Below, piece after piece: positions 27,499-37,600 of a stretch of 64,000 nt of DNA. The stretch is from NCBI GenBank assembly GCA_040414855.1, contig JBEDUQ010000038.1, forward strand, positions 1 through 64,000. Reading direction: 5' to 3'. Numbering within the stretch: the first letter of the stretch is position 1; each line of letters starts with the position of its first letter. The stretch is from DASVXQ01 sp040414855. Its GTDB lineage: Bacteria; Actinomycetota; CALGFH01. Below the pieces are notes generated by a model. It saw only the letters and a program-made list of their open reading frames with translations, was not told the origin of the DNA and did not search any database. Position numbers and translations under genes: made by a program.

Positions 27499-29955
27499 TT
27501 ATTCTCCAACGATCTCGCCGTACGTCGACTCCCGGTCGCGTAGGTCGGCGAGGTCCTCCACGGTCATGAGGACGTCCCTCGGTTTGGAGCCCTCCGACGG
27601 TCCCACCACGCCCTTGTCCTCGAGCTGGTCCATGATCCTGCGGGCGCGTGAGAACCCGACCTTGAGCTTGGACTGGAGCATCGACGTGGACCCCAGCCCG
27701 GAGCGGACGATGATCTCCATCGCCTGGGTGAGCAGCGGGTCGTCGTCGGAGTCGTCGTCATCGCTGGCGGCCCGGCCCTCGACCACCACGCCCGGCTGGT
27801 AGGCGGCCTGCTGCTGGGCTTTGCAGTAGGCGACCACCGCCTCGCATTCCTTCTCGGTGATGAACGCGCCCTGGACGCGGCGGGCCTTGGAGGTGCCGCC
27901 CGGCAGGTAGAGCATGTCGCCGTGGCCGACGAGCTTGTCGGCGCCGCCCGCGTCGAGGATGACCCTGGAGTCCTGGGCGCTGGCCACCATGAACGCGATC
28001 CGGCTGGGAATGTTGGCCTTGATCAGCCCGGTGACCACGTCGACGGACGGCCGCTGGGTCGCCACCACCAGGTGGATGCCGACCGCGCGGGCCATCTGGG
28101 CGATCCGGCAGATCGCGTCCTCGACGTCGCGCGGCGCGACCATCATCAGGTCGGACAGCTCGTCGATGACCACCACGATGTAGGGCAGCGTCGAGCGGTC
28201 CTGCTCGCCGTCGGGCCGCCCGTCGTCGTCGAGACGCGACGACGGCAGCTTCGGGAGCTTGCCCTCCCTGGCGGCCTTGTTGTACGCGGCGATGTTGCGG
28301 ACGCCGGCGAGCGCGAGCGTCTCCAGCCGCAGCTCCATCTCTCGGACCGCCCAGGCCAGCGCCTCGCTCGCCCGCTTGGGATGGGTGACCACGGGGGTGA
28401 TCAGATGCGGCACGCCCTCGTAGTTGGTCATCTCGACCCGCTTCGGGTCGATCAGGATGAGCCTGACCTGCTCCGGGGCGTTCCGCATCAGCAGGCTGGT
28501 GACCAGGACGTTGAGGCAGACCGACTTGCCGGCCCCGGTGGCCCCGGCGATCAGCACGTGCGGCATGTCGGTGAGGTTGGCGAGCACCGGTTCGCCGCCG
28601 ATGTCCTTGCCGAGCGCGACCGTGAGCGGGTGCAGGTCGTCCTTGGTGCCGAGCGGACCGAGGATATCGCCCAGGGTCACCAGCTCGCGGTCGCGGTTCG
28701 GGATCTCCACGCCGATCGCCGACTTGCCCGGGATCGGGGCGATGATCCGCACGTCGGGCGAGGCGACGGCATAGGCGATGTCGTTGGACAGCCCAACCAC
28801 CCGGGCGACCTTGGTCGCCGGGCCGAGCTCGACCTCGTACCGGGTGACGGTCGGCCCGCGGGTGTAGCGGGCGACCCGCGCGTCGACCTCGAACTGCTCC
28901 AGGGTGTTCTGGAGCACGCGGGCGGTCTCGTCGAGCCGCCGCTGGTCGACGGGCCGCGCGTTGCTGCGACGCAGCAGCGAGTCGGGGGGCAGCGTGTAGA
29001 TCCCGCCGGCCTCCGCCTTCAGGGTCATGGCCAGCTGGACCGCCTCGCCGGCGTTGGGCGGCGCGGACGGCGTCGGTGTCGCCGGCTTCGACGGCGCGGC
29101 GACCTCGACGGTGACGCCATCGATCGCGTCGTCGGCGTCGGCGGCCGCACCCCGCCGACGCGAGCGGCGCTTGCCCGGCGTGTCCTCGATATCGCCGGGG
29201 AGGTCGTCCAGGGTCACGCCCGATTCGGACTGGGCGGTCTTGCGTGTTGGCGGAGGCGGCAGCGCCGGGCGGCGCTCCGCACCCTTGGCCGCCCGCCCGG
29301 CGGCTGTCGCGTCGGCGGGCGGGGCGGGCGGAGGAGTCACGGCGGTCCTGACGATCCGGCCGACCGTGGCGAGGCCCCGCCCGACCGCGGCGACCGAGGT
29401 GCGGGTGCTGATCAGCAGGCCCAGGAAGAGGAGGCACGTGAAGCCGGCACGACCTCCCCAGACCGACAGCAGCCGGGCGGTCGGGTGCGCGATCGCGGCG
29501 CCGACCCAGCCGCCGGAGCTCTGGAGCGTCGCCGAGTCAGCGGAGATCGGCGGGTTGCCCCGCGACAGGTGGATCAGCCCGAGCGAGCCGAGCAGCACGG
29601 CGATCAGGCCGATGGTCACGCGCGCGGCCACGGGATCCCCCGCCGGCGCGACCGTGCGGCGGAACATGGCGATGCCGAGGCCCGCCACCAGCACCGGCAC
29701 CGCGAAGGCGCCGTAGCCGAACACCCCGCGCAGGAACAGTTCGAGGAACACGCCGATGTTGCCGCCGTTGTGGAACCAGACGCCGAGCGCCAGCAGGAGC
29801 GCGACGAGCAGCAGCACGACCCCCTGGATGTCGCCCTTGTGCGGCGACAGCGCCTTGGCGGTCTGACTCGGCCGCTGGGTCCGCGTCGACGCGCTGGAGC
29901 GTCGTTTCTTCGGCGGCGGACGCCGGCTCGAGGGTCGGGTGCGCGTCTTCGCCAT
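27499..29955 (-). CDS. ftsK: DNA translocase FtsK
   Basis: 818 residues. Septum-bound motor that pumps chromosome ends into the daughter cells. A basic N-terminus is followed by about four membrane helices within residues 45-190, a Pro/Ala-rich linker to about 300, the alpha-beta motor with Walker A GATGAGKSVCLN near residue 471 and Walker B YIVVVIDELSDLM, and the gamma winged helix (DPLLTQAMEIIVRSGLGSTS, KVGFSRARRIMDQLEDKGVV) that reads polar DNA motifs. The ATG at 29953-29955 lies 3 bases past the rnj stop, with GGAGG at the end of rnj; dapA-rnj-ftsK form one operon. Confidence 0.95.
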   Translation of the reverse strand: MAKTRTRPSSRRPPPKKRRSSASTRTQRPSQTAKALSPHKGDIQGVVLLLVALLLALGVWFHNGGNIGVFLELFLRGVFGYGAFAVPVLVAGLGIAMFRRTVAPAGDPVAARVTIGLIAVLLGSLGLIHLSRGNPPISADSATLQSSGGWVGAAIAHPTARLLSVWGGRAGFTCLLFLGLLISTRTSVAAVGRGLATVGRIVRTAVTPPPAPPADATAAGRAAKGAERRPALPPPPTRKTAQSESGVTLDDLPGDIEDTPGKRRSRRRGAAADADDAIDGVTVEVAAPSKPATPTPSAPPNAGEAVQLAMTLKAEAGGIYTLPPDSLLRRSNARPVDQRRLDETARVLQNTLEQFEVDARVARYTRGPTVTRYEVELGPATKVARVVGLSNDIAYAVASPDVRIIAPIPGKSAIGVEIPNRDRELVTLGDILGPLGTKDDLHPLTVALGKDIGGEPVLANLTDMPHVLIAGATGAGKSVCLNVLVTSLLMRNAPEQVRLILIDPKRVEMTNYEGVPHLITPVVTHPKRASEALAWAVREMELRLETLALAGVRNIAAYNKAAREGKLPKLPSSRLDDDGRPDGEQDRSTLPYIVVVIDELSDLMMVAPRDVEDAICRIAQMARAVGIHLVVATQRPSVDVVTGLIKANIPSRIAFMVASAQDSRVILDAGGADKLVGHGDMLYLPGGTSKARRVQGAFITEKECEAVVAYCKAQQQAAYQPGVVVEGRAASDDDDSDDDPLLTQAMEIIVRSGLGSTSMLQSKLKVGFSRARRIMDQLEDKGVVGPSEGSKPRDVLMTVEDLADLRDRESTYGEIVGE

Positions 29956-29958
29956 CCC

Positions 29959-31635
29959 TCAGACCTCCATCACGGTCGGGATGATGACCGGACGCCGTTG
30001 GGTCCGCTCGCGGAACAGCTGCGAGGAGACCTCGCGCATGCGCTGCTTCAGGATGGTGGGGTCGCTCACGCCCTCGGCCGCCGCGCGGTCGAGCGCGGCG
30101 AGGACCAGCCCGCGGGCCTCCTCGATGAGGTCGGTCGACTCGGGCTCGTAGACGAAGCCCCTGGTGACGATGTCGGGGCCGGCCAGGACCTTGCCCGACT
30201 GCGCCTCGACGGTCACCAGCACGTGGACGAAGCCCTCGCCGCCGAGGCGGCGGCGGTCGCGGAGGACCGCGTCACCGACGTCGCCGACCCCGAGGCCGTC
30301 GACGAAGACCATGCCCGCGTGGACCTCGCCCGCTCGCCGCACCTGGCCGCGGTCCATCTCGAGCACGTCGCCGTCCTCGCACACGAACACGCGGTTGCGT
30401 GGGATGCCGGTCTGCTCGGCCAGGCGGGCGTGCTGGGCGAGATGCCGGTACTCGCCGTGCACCGGCACGAAATGGCCTGGCCGCAGGGTCGCGAGCAGCA
30501 GCGTCAGCTCGCCCTGCGCCGCGTGCCCGGAGACGTGGACCTTGGCGTTGCCGCGGTGGAACACCTCGGCGCCCTGCCGGGCGAGGTCGTTCATGGTGCG
30601 ATACACGGCGGCCTCGTTGCCCGGGATCAGCGATGAGGACAGCACCACAGTGTCACCCGGGTCGATCCGGACCCATTTGTGCTCACGGCCGGCCATCAAC
30701 GTCAAGGCAGAGAACGGCTCGCCCTGGGAGCCGGTGCACAGCACCAGGGTCTCTTCGGGTGGCAACGAGCCGAGGTCCTCGATCGGGATCAACAGGTTCG
30801 CCGGCACCCGAAGGTAGCCGAGGTCGCTCGCGACCTTGACGTTGCGGAGCATGCTGCGGCCCACCAGCGCGACCTTGCGGCCAGCCTGGTGCGCGTTGTC
30901 GATGATCTGCTGCATTCGGTGTACGTGGCTGGCGAAGCAGGCGACGATCACGCGGCGCTCGGCGGCCGCGAAGATCTCGCCGAGGGCGCGGCCCACGCCG
31001 GTCTCGGACGGGATGAAGCCCGGCTGGTCGGCGTTGGTCGAGTCCGACAGCAGCAGGTCGATCCCCTCCCCCGCCAGCCGCGCGAGGCCGCCGAGGTCGG
31101 TGGGTCGGGAGTCGATCGGGGTCAGGTCGACCTTGAAGTCGCCGGTGTGGACGATCGTGCCCGCCGGGGTGCGGAGGGCCACCGCCATGCCGTCGGGGAT
31201 CGAGTGCGACACCGCGAAGAACTCGAGGTCGAAGGGGCCGAGCGTGGTCCGCTCACCCGGGCGCACCTCGACCAGCGACGGCGTGAGGTTGTACTCCTCG
31301 AGCTTCGCGGAGAGCATGCCGAGCGACAGGCGAGTCCCGTACACCGGCACGTCGAAGTCGCGCAGGAAGTACGGCAGCGCGCCCATGTGGTCCTCGTGCG
31401 CGTGGGTGAGGACCACCCCGATCACCCGCTCGGGCTCCTCGTGCAGGTAGGCGAAGTCCGGCAGGATGATGTCGACCCCCGGCTGGTCGGCGTCCGGGAA
31501 CGCGAGCCCGCAGTCGATCAGCAGCCTCGAACCGCCGAGTTCCACCACGGCACAGTTGCGGCCGATCTCACCAAGACCGCCGAGGAAGACGATCCTGGCC
31601 GGCCCGGCGGCGGCTTCGGGCGCCCGATCAGCCAC
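29959..31635 (-). CDS. rnj: Ribonuclease J
   Basis: 558 residues. Metallo-beta-lactamase/beta-CASP ribonuclease with 5'-3' exo- and endonuclease action. Seen: FLGGLGEIGRNCAVVE, metal motif HAHEDHMGALPY, HTGDFKVD, SDSTNADQPG, the beta-CASP motifs SHVHRMQQI and SGHAAQGE, and the C-terminal dimer domain. GTG start at 31633-31635 overlaps the end of dapA by 8 bases. The dapA-rnj pair is highly conserved in actinobacteria. Confidence 0.95.
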   Translation of the reverse strand: MADRAPEAAAGPARIVFLGGLGEIGRNCAVVELGGSRLLIDCGLAFPDADQPGVDIILPDFAYLHEEPERVIGVVLTHAHEDHMGALPYFLRDFDVPVYGTRLSLGMLSAKLEEYNLTPSLVEVRPGERTTLGPFDLEFFAVSHSIPDGMAVALRTPAGTIVHTGDFKVDLTPIDSRPTDLGGLARLAGEGIDLLLSDSTNADQPGFIPSETGVGRALGEIFAAAERRVIVACFASHVHRMQQIIDNAHQAGRKVALVGRSMLRNVKVASDLGYLRVPANLLIPIEDLGSLPPEETLVLCTGSQGEPFSALTLMAGREHKWVRIDPGDTVVLSSSLIPGNEAAVYRTMNDLARQGAEVFHRGNAKVHVSGHAAQGELTLLLATLRPGHFVPVHGEYRHLAQHARLAEQTGIPRNRVFVCEDGDVLEMDRGQVRRAGEVHAGMVFVDGLGVGDVGDAVLRDRRRLGGEGFVHVLVTVEAQSGKVLAGPDIVTRGFVYEPESTDLIEEARGLVLAALDRAAAEGVSDPTILKQRMREVSSQLFRERTQRRPVIIPTVMEV

Positions 31636-32533
31636 CGGCGCCCTCTTCGGGATGGAGCCCGACCTCCGCGAGCAGACCGCGCATGAACTCGACCTGCGAC
31701 GGGCTGGCGTCGATCAGCGGCGGCCGCAGCGGTCCCGCCGGCAGCCCGAGCAGCCGGAGCGCCGCCTTCAGCAGGATCGGGCTGGAGGTGGCGAAGAGGC
31801 CCTCGAACAGCGCCAGGTGCCGAATGTGAAGGTCGAGCGCCGTGCGCATGTCGCCGCGCTCGAACGCGGCCACCAGCTCCTGGAGGGCCGGGCCGACCAG
31901 GTGGGACGCGACGCTGACCACACCGACGCCGCCCACCGACAGCAGCGGCAGGAGGTTCTTGTCGTCACCGGAGTACTGCTCGAAGGTGCCGCCGGTGTCG
32001 CGGTGCAGCCGCGACGCCGCGGCCATGTCGCCGACCGCGTCCTTGACGCCGACGATGTTGTCGATCTCGGCCAGGCGGATCATGGTCGGGACCTCGATCG
32101 TGACGCTGGTGCGGGCCGGGATGTTGTAGAGCAGGCAGGGCAGGCTGGTGTTGGCGGCGATCGAGCTGAAGTGGAGGTACAGGCCCTCCTGTGGCGGCCG
32201 GTTGTAGTACGGGGAGACCAGCAGCACCGAACCGGCGCCGGCCTTCTCGGCGAGCTGTGTCAGCTCGATCGACTCGGCGGTCGAGTAGGTCGACGTGCCG
32301 GCCATGACCCGCCGCGGATCGCCCGCGGCCTCGACGACGGCTCCCCAGAGGCGGCCCTTCTCGTCGAGGGTCAAGGTGGGAGACTCGCCCGTGGTGCCGG
32401 CGATCACCAGGGTGTCGGTGCCGTTGTCGAGCAGGTGGCGTGCCAGTCGCTGGGCTCCGTCGATGTCAAGGGCGCCATCGGCGGTGAACGGCGTCGCCAT
32501 CGCGGTGAGCACGCGACCGAAGCGTCCAGGCAT
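31628..32533 (-). CDS. dapA: 4-hydroxy-tetrahydrodipicolinate synthase
   Basis: 301 residues, a TIM-barrel class I aldolase. Condenses pyruvate and aspartate semialdehyde, the first committed step to diaminopimelate and lysine. Seen: GTTGESPTLTLDEK, YYNRPPQEGLYLHF, the Tyr in LLYNIPARTSV and the Schiff-base Lys in IVGVKDAVGD. The ATG at 32531-32533 has GGGAGGG upstream; an in-frame ATG five codons earlier is less likely. It leads the dapA-rnj-ftsK operon. Confidence 0.95.
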   Translation of the reverse strand: MPGRFGRVLTAMATPFTADGALDIDGAQRLARHLLDNGTDTLVIAGTTGESPTLTLDEKGRLWGAVVEAAGDPRRVMAGTSTYSTAESIELTQLAEKAGAGSVLLVSPYYNRPPQEGLYLHFSSIAANTSLPCLLYNIPARTSVTIEVPTMIRLAEIDNIVGVKDAVGDMAAASRLHRDTGGTFEQYSGDDKNLLPLLSVGGVGVVSVASHLVGPALQELVAAFERGDMRTALDLHIRHLALFEGLFATSSPILLKAALRLLGLPAGPLRPPLIDASPSQVEFMRGLLAEVGLHPEEGAGG

Positions 32534-32654
32534 GTTGGTCCCTCCCAACGCTCGTGCGGGTCTGGGCGGCGCTGCCGGGCGTCGCCGCAGCCTCCGTCGC
32601 TCTTCAAGGCGGCGGTCTTGCGAATTCTACCCGGAGCATCCAAGTCATCCGGCG

Positions 32655-32663
32655 TTTTCCACA
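32655..32663 (+). promoter_or_regulatory. DnaA-box-like 9-mer between dapA and the AlkA-like gene
   Basis: TTTTCCACA, one base from the DnaA consensus, in a locally AT-richer patch of the divergent intergenic region. Confidence 0.3.
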
Positions 32664-32717
32664 GGGTCAATTCCGGCGAGATCCGCCCTGTCTCGCATCC
32701 CAGCTAGCATCCAGTGC

Positions 32718-33656
32718 ATGCGGTCCGGCGACGGTTACATTCAGGCAACACTGCGCCCACGACTCGAGGTCGATCTCGGGCAGACGTTGTCGCCGATGCG
32801 GCGAGGCACCGGCGATCCGACCATGCGTGCCGAGCGGGCCGGCGTGTGGTGGCGCGCCACACGGACGCCGGAGGGCCCCGCGACCGCCCGCTACGCCGCC
32901 CATGCCGGCGAGGTCCAGGTGGTCGCGTGGGGGCCCGGAGCGGGGTGGTGCCTCGACCACGTCGCCGAGCTGCTCGGCGGTGGGGACGACGTGGAGGGCT
33001 TCGCGCCGGACGGCCTGGTCGGCCGCCTCCACCGGGCCATGCCCGGGCTGCGGATCAGCCGCTCGCGTGCGGTGTTCGAGGCCCTGGTGCCGACCATCCT
33101 CGAGCAGAAGGTGGCTGGCGCGGAGGCGCGGACGTCGTATCGGGGTATGGTCCGCGCCTGGGGAACGCCGGCGCCTGGACCCGCCGTGCCAGCGCCAGGC
33201 GGGCCGCGCCAGCTCCTGCTGCCGCCGGGGGCCGAGGAGCTGGCCGCGAGGTCGTACTGGGAGTTCCACCGGTTCGGGATCGAGATGCGCCGGGCCAACG
33301 TCATCAGGGGCGCTGCCGCTCAAGCGGCGAGGGTCGACCGGGCCGTCGAGCTGCCGCTGGCGGACGCGCACCGCGTGCTCCAGGCCCTTCCCGGCATCGG
33401 TCCGTGGACCTCCGCCGAGGTCGCCCTGGTCGCGCTCGGCGACGCCGACGCGGTCCCGGTTGGCGACTACAACCTGCCGCACCTGGTCAGCTGGGCGTTC
33501 GCGGGCGAGCCGCGCGGCAGCGACGAGCGCATGCTGGAGCTGCTGGAGCCCTATGCCGGCCAGCGCGGCCGCGTCCTGCGCCTGCTCGCGAGGTCGGGCA
33601 ACTGGGCGCCGAGGTTCGGTCCCCGGATGCCGCTCCGCTCATTCAAGCGCTTCTGA
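32718..33656 (+). CDS. DNA-3-methyladenine glycosylase 2 (AlkA-like, HhH-GPD)
   Basis: 312 residues. Removes alkylated bases from DNA. An N-terminal part (RRGTGDPTMRAERAGVWWRA, RTPEGPAT) precedes the HhH-GPD domain: ILEQKVAGAEARTSYRGM, the hairpin LPGIGPWTSAEVALVALGDA and the catalytic Asp in VPVGDYNLPHLVSWA. No iron-sulfur cluster cysteines follow, as expected for AlkA. The start at 32718 is an estimate, as no strong ribosome site is seen and the frame is open upstream. Its last 14 bases overlap the end of nei, which is convergent; the two repair genes are tail to tail. Confidence 0.88.
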   Translation: MRSGDGYIQATLRPRLEVDLGQTLSPMRRGTGDPTMRAERAGVWWRATRTPEGPATARYAAHAGEVQVVAWGPGAGWCLDHVAELLGGGDDVEGFAPDGLVGRLHRAMPGLRISRSRAVFEALVPTILEQKVAGAEARTSYRGMVRAWGTPAPGPAVPAPGGPRQLLLPPGAEELAARSYWEFHRFGIEMRRANVIRGAAAQAARVDRAVELPLADAHRVLQALPGIGPWTSAEVALVALGDADAVPVGDYNLPHLVSWAFAGEPRGSDERMLELLEPYAGQRGRVLRLLARSGNWAPRFGPRMPLRSFKRF

Positions 33657-34512
33657 TCGGTCGATCGCGGGCCGCACGGATCCCGCCCGCTCGCTGCTCG
33701 CCACGGCGGTCGGTGGTGCCGGCGGGCACGGGACCTCGCTGGCATCTCGGGCACCAGTAGGTCACGCGCTCCGTGCCCGGTGGGCCCTGCTCACCGCGTC
33801 GGATCAGCGTGCCGCATCGCCTGCACGGCTCACCGGCGCGCTCGGCCACCCAGTGCTTGCGGCCCCGGCGCGGGTCGCCGGTGGTCACCTGCTGGCCGAT
33901 CGTCCGGTTGACCTCCATCATCCGCTTCAGCAGGTCGAGCATGCCCTCGAGGTCGTCGACCTCTCCGACCGGCGTCCACGGGCTGACGCCGCGGAGAAAG
34001 CAGGTCTCGCTCTTCCAGATGTTCCCCGGACCGGCGATCGCGCGCTGGTCGAGCAACGCCACGCCGATCGGTCGGTCCGGCTCGGCTCGCAGGTTGGCTG
34101 CCGCCCGCTCGAGGCTCCAGTCGGGCCCGAGCACATCCGGTCCGAGATGTCCGACGACCTCCCGCTCGCGGTCGGTCGGGACCAGCTCGCAGATGCCCAG
34201 CCGGAACCCCACCGCGACGCAGCGCTCCGTGGTCAGCACCACGCGGGCCTGAAAGGCGGGCCCCCGCCAGCGCTCGCCCGGGCGGTGGAGGTGCCAGGCG
34301 CCCTCCATCATCAGGTGGGTGTGGAGGGTCACGCCCCCGTCGGTCCGCAGCAGCAGGTGCTTGCCGCGCGCGACCACCTCGAGAACCCGCTGGCCGGACA
34401 GGTCCGCGGTGGCGTAGCGGGGCACGCGGAAGTCGGTCGCGGTCAGCCGCTGTCCCGCAAGGGCGTTGTGCAGCCGCGCGGCGGTCAGGTGGACGGTGTC
34501 GCCCTCCGGCAA
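33643..34512 (-). CDS. nei: Fpg/Nei-family DNA glycosylase (endonuclease VIII, Nei2-like)
   Basis: 289 residues. The N-terminal PEGDTVHLTAARLHNAL gives the catalytic Pro1-Glu2 of the Nei branch. The helix-two-turn-helix has DQRAIAGPGNIWKSETCF and the C-terminal zinc finger is CRRCGTLIRR...YWCPRCQRG. It excises oxidised pyrimidines and nicks the abasic site. TTG start at 34510-34512 with GGGGGAGGTG upstream. A basic tail of about 25 residues follows the zinc finger. The lhr-nei pair also occurs in mycobacteria and streptomycetes, so the two probably act together in repair. Confidence 0.93.
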   Translation of the reverse strand: MPEGDTVHLTAARLHNALAGQRLTATDFRVPRYATADLSGQRVLEVVARGKHLLLRTDGGVTLHTHLMMEGAWHLHRPGERWRGPAFQARVVLTTERCVAVGFRLGICELVPTDREREVVGHLGPDVLGPDWSLERAAANLRAEPDRPIGVALLDQRAIAGPGNIWKSETCFLRGVSPWTPVGEVDDLEGMLDLLKRMMEVNRTIGQQVTTGDPRRGRKHWVAERAGEPCRRCGTLIRRGEQGPPGTERVTYWCPRCQRGPVPAGTTDRRGEQRAGGIRAARDRPIRSA

Positions 34513-34530
34513 GGCGTCACCTCCCCCGCC

Positions 34531-34640
34531 GCGACAGGGGCTTCCCGGCCATGACCCTCAGCCCCCACCGCGACAGCGGCTTCCGGGGCCTCAGCTCCCC
34601 ACGTGGCTTCCCGGCCATGACCGTCAGCTCCCCCACCGGC
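34531..34640 (-). repeat. Three 33-bp-spaced repeats spanning the lhr stop codon
   Basis: The motif around the lhr stop (TCAGCTCCCCCACCG on the plus strand, at 34624) recurs at 34591 and 34558, each 33 bases apart, together with GGCTTCCCGGCCATGACC-like flanks; the middle copy lacks about 8 bases. On the minus strand each unit reads GGGGGAGCTGA-like, similar also to the ribosome site of nei. Confidence 0.75.
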
Positions 34641-37600
34641 TCGCGCCCGGGCCGCCGGCGAGACGGAGACCGCGGGCGGTGGGCCGGAAGCCGGCCTCGG
34701 TGAGCGCGCGCGCCATCGGGCTGGCGTAGACCTCGCCGCCGTCCGCGCGCTCGACCGCGAGCCGGCCCAGGGCGCCGTCGCGCACTGCCAGCGCCAGCGC
34801 ATCCGCCGCCCGGCGCAGCCGGTCAGGGTCGTCGCTGAAGGTCAGCAGCGTCCTGCCGCCGCGCTCGACGTAGAGGATCAGCTCGCCGTCCACCAGGATG
34901 ACCACTGCCCCGGCCTTGCGGCCCGGCCGGTGACCGGGACGCTCCGCCGCCGGCTGACCGTCCACGGCCATCGCCGACCGCTCCGGCCAGGCCAGCGCGC
35001 CGCCGTAGGGATTGGCAGGGTCGGCCGCGGCGAGGACCACGGTCTGCGGCTCGTCCTTGCGCGAGCGGCCGGCCCTTGGACCGCCTGGCGTGGGGCCCGG
35101 CTCGCCTGTTCGCTCTTCCGCACGATCCGGTGTGGAGTCGGCGAGCGAGCGCATCCGGTCGACGGCACCCGGCACCGCGAACTGCGCGCCACCCAGTCCG
35201 TCCACGAAGTAGCCCCGGCGGCAGGTCCCGGCCTCCTCCATCGCCTTCAGCAGCGGGTAGACGCCGGCGAAACCTCCGGGAACCCGCTCCGCGATGACCG
35301 CGCCTCGGGTGACGACACCGTGCCGTTCGAGGAGCTGCTCCGAGGCGGCGTGCAGCCGTCGTGTCGCGTCGGTGGAGCGGCCTGGCGCGAGGCTCCAGCG
35401 CCCGGCACCGGCCGGCGGACCGAGCCGGCTCGGCATCGCCGGCCGCCGGGGCCGCCCGCCGCGGCGGCTGCGCACCTGCCGGGCCTTCGTGCCGACGCCG
35501 CCGGCGAGCAGCCCCCGCAACGGAGCCAGGGTGTCATTGGTGGCCACGCCGGCCCACACCAGCTCCCAGATCGCAAGCAGCAGCTCGTTGTCGTTGGTCG
35601 ACCCGACCGCGTCAGAGAGCTGCCGGAAGAACATCGCGCCATGGCCGGCGAGCGCCTCCCGGACCCGCGCCGCGAGCGGCGACAGCTCGGTGTCGAGCGC
35701 CTCGGGCATCAACAGCGGCGCCTGGTCCGCGGTGTACAGGCTGACCCAGCCGTCGTCGGAGCCGAGCGGCCCGGCGCCGACCCAGACGACCTCGCCGGCC
35801 GAGCACAGCTGGTCGAGCAGCCCTGGGTTGTAGTCAGGGAGCCTGGCCGGCAGGATCTGCCGCTCCAGCGCGGACGCGGGCACGGCCGCGCCCTGCAGCT
35901 GCTCGATCAGCTGGTAGATCGAATCGAGGTCCGCCCGTCGCGGTCCCGCTCGCCCGACGCCCTGCCAGGCGAGCAGGAAACGGGCGAGCGCGTCCTGCGG
36001 CACCGGCTCGACCTCACGGCGCAGCGCCGCCAGGGAGCGGCGCCGCAAGCGCCGCAGCACCTCGGCGTCGAGCCACTCGCGACCCGACGAGCCGGGCCGG
36101 AACTCGCCGTCGACGACTCTGCCGGAGATCTCGAGCCGGCCGAGCGTCTCGGCCACCACCGCCACGCCGAGGCCGAGCCGGCGTGCCGGCTCGTCAGGCT
36201 GGAACGGTCCATGGGTCCGCGCCCAGCGGCCGACGAGGTCGCCGACCGGGTCGGCGACCGGGTCCAGGAAGGCGTTCGGCACGCCGGGCGGCATCGCGGC
36301 GCCGAGCGCGTCCCGGAAGCGCGCGGCGTCCTCGATCGCCACCCACCGTTCCTGTCCGGCGATGCGGAGGCGGATCGCCCGCCGTGTCGCCTCCAGCTCG
36401 GCCAGCCAGCCCGCGACCGCTTCCGGGTCCTCGGCTCTGCCGGCGGCCTCGTCGACGGAGAGGTCTCCGAGCAGCCGTAGGGCGTCGTGCATGGCGTCGG
36501 GGCCGCTTACCTTCCGGTCCGGAGCCAGCAGCTGGAGCTCCAGCTCGAGGTCGGCGAGAGCCGCCGGGTCGATGAGGTCGCGCAGCTCCTCGCGACCGAG
36601 CAGCTCGGCGAGAACGGAACGGTCGAGCGAGAGCGCCTGCGCCCGCCGCTCGGCCAGCGGCGCGTCGCCTTCGTACATGAAGGCCGCCACGTAGCCGAAC
36701 TGCAGGGAGCTGGCGAACGGCGATGGGAACGGTGTGTCGACCACCACGACCCTGACCTCGCGCCGTGCGATCGAGGCCATCAGCTCGGCGAGCCCGGGCA
36801 CGTCGAACACGTCCTGGATGCACTCGCGGACGGTCTCGAGCACGATCGGGAACGACCCGAAGCGCGAGGCCACCTGGAGCAGTCCGGCGCTGCGCTGGCG
36901 CTGCTGCCACAGCGGGGTGCGCTGTCCCGGGCGGCGCCGGGGAAGCAGAAGGGCACGCGCCGCGCACTCGCGGAACCTGCTGGCGAACAGGGCCGATGCG
37001 CTGACCTGGCTCACCACCAGGTCCTCGATCTCTTCGGGGTCGAACAGCACCGACTCGGTCGCCGGCGCCTCGTCCGCCTCGGGCAGCCGCACGACGATCC
37101 CGTCGTCGGTGTACATCGTCTGCACGTCGAGCCCGAGGCGCTCGTGGACCCGCGCCTCGATCGCCTGGGCCCATGGCGCGTGGACCTTGCCGCCGAACGG
37201 CGAGTGCAGGCACAGCCGCCAGTCGCCGAGTTCGTCGCGGAAGCGCTCGACCACGATGGTGCGATCGTCCGGCAGCGAGCCGGTGGCGTCGAGCTGCTCG
37301 CCAAGGTACTGGAGCAGGTTGGCGGACGCGTTGCGGTCCAGTCCGGCATCTGTGAGCCGGCGGGTCCGGTCCTCGGGCGGCAGATCCTGCACCTCGCGCA
37401 GGAACGCGCCGAGCGCGCGCCCGAGCTCGACCGGCCGGCCGAGGGTGTCCCCGTGCCAGAACGGCAGCTTGCCGGGCTGGCCCGGAGCAGGGCTGACGAG
37501 CACGCGGTCGTGGGTGATCTCCTCGATCCGCCAGCTGGAGGCGCCGAGGGTGAACACCTCGCCGACTCGGGACTCGTAGACCATCTCCTCGTCCAGCTCC

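Noticed and set aside
27922..30636. 904-codon plus-strand open frame opposite ftsK/rnj
   Set aside because: Third-position GC bias of the real minus-strand genes opens this frame; its Arg/Asp/His-rich translation has no domain.
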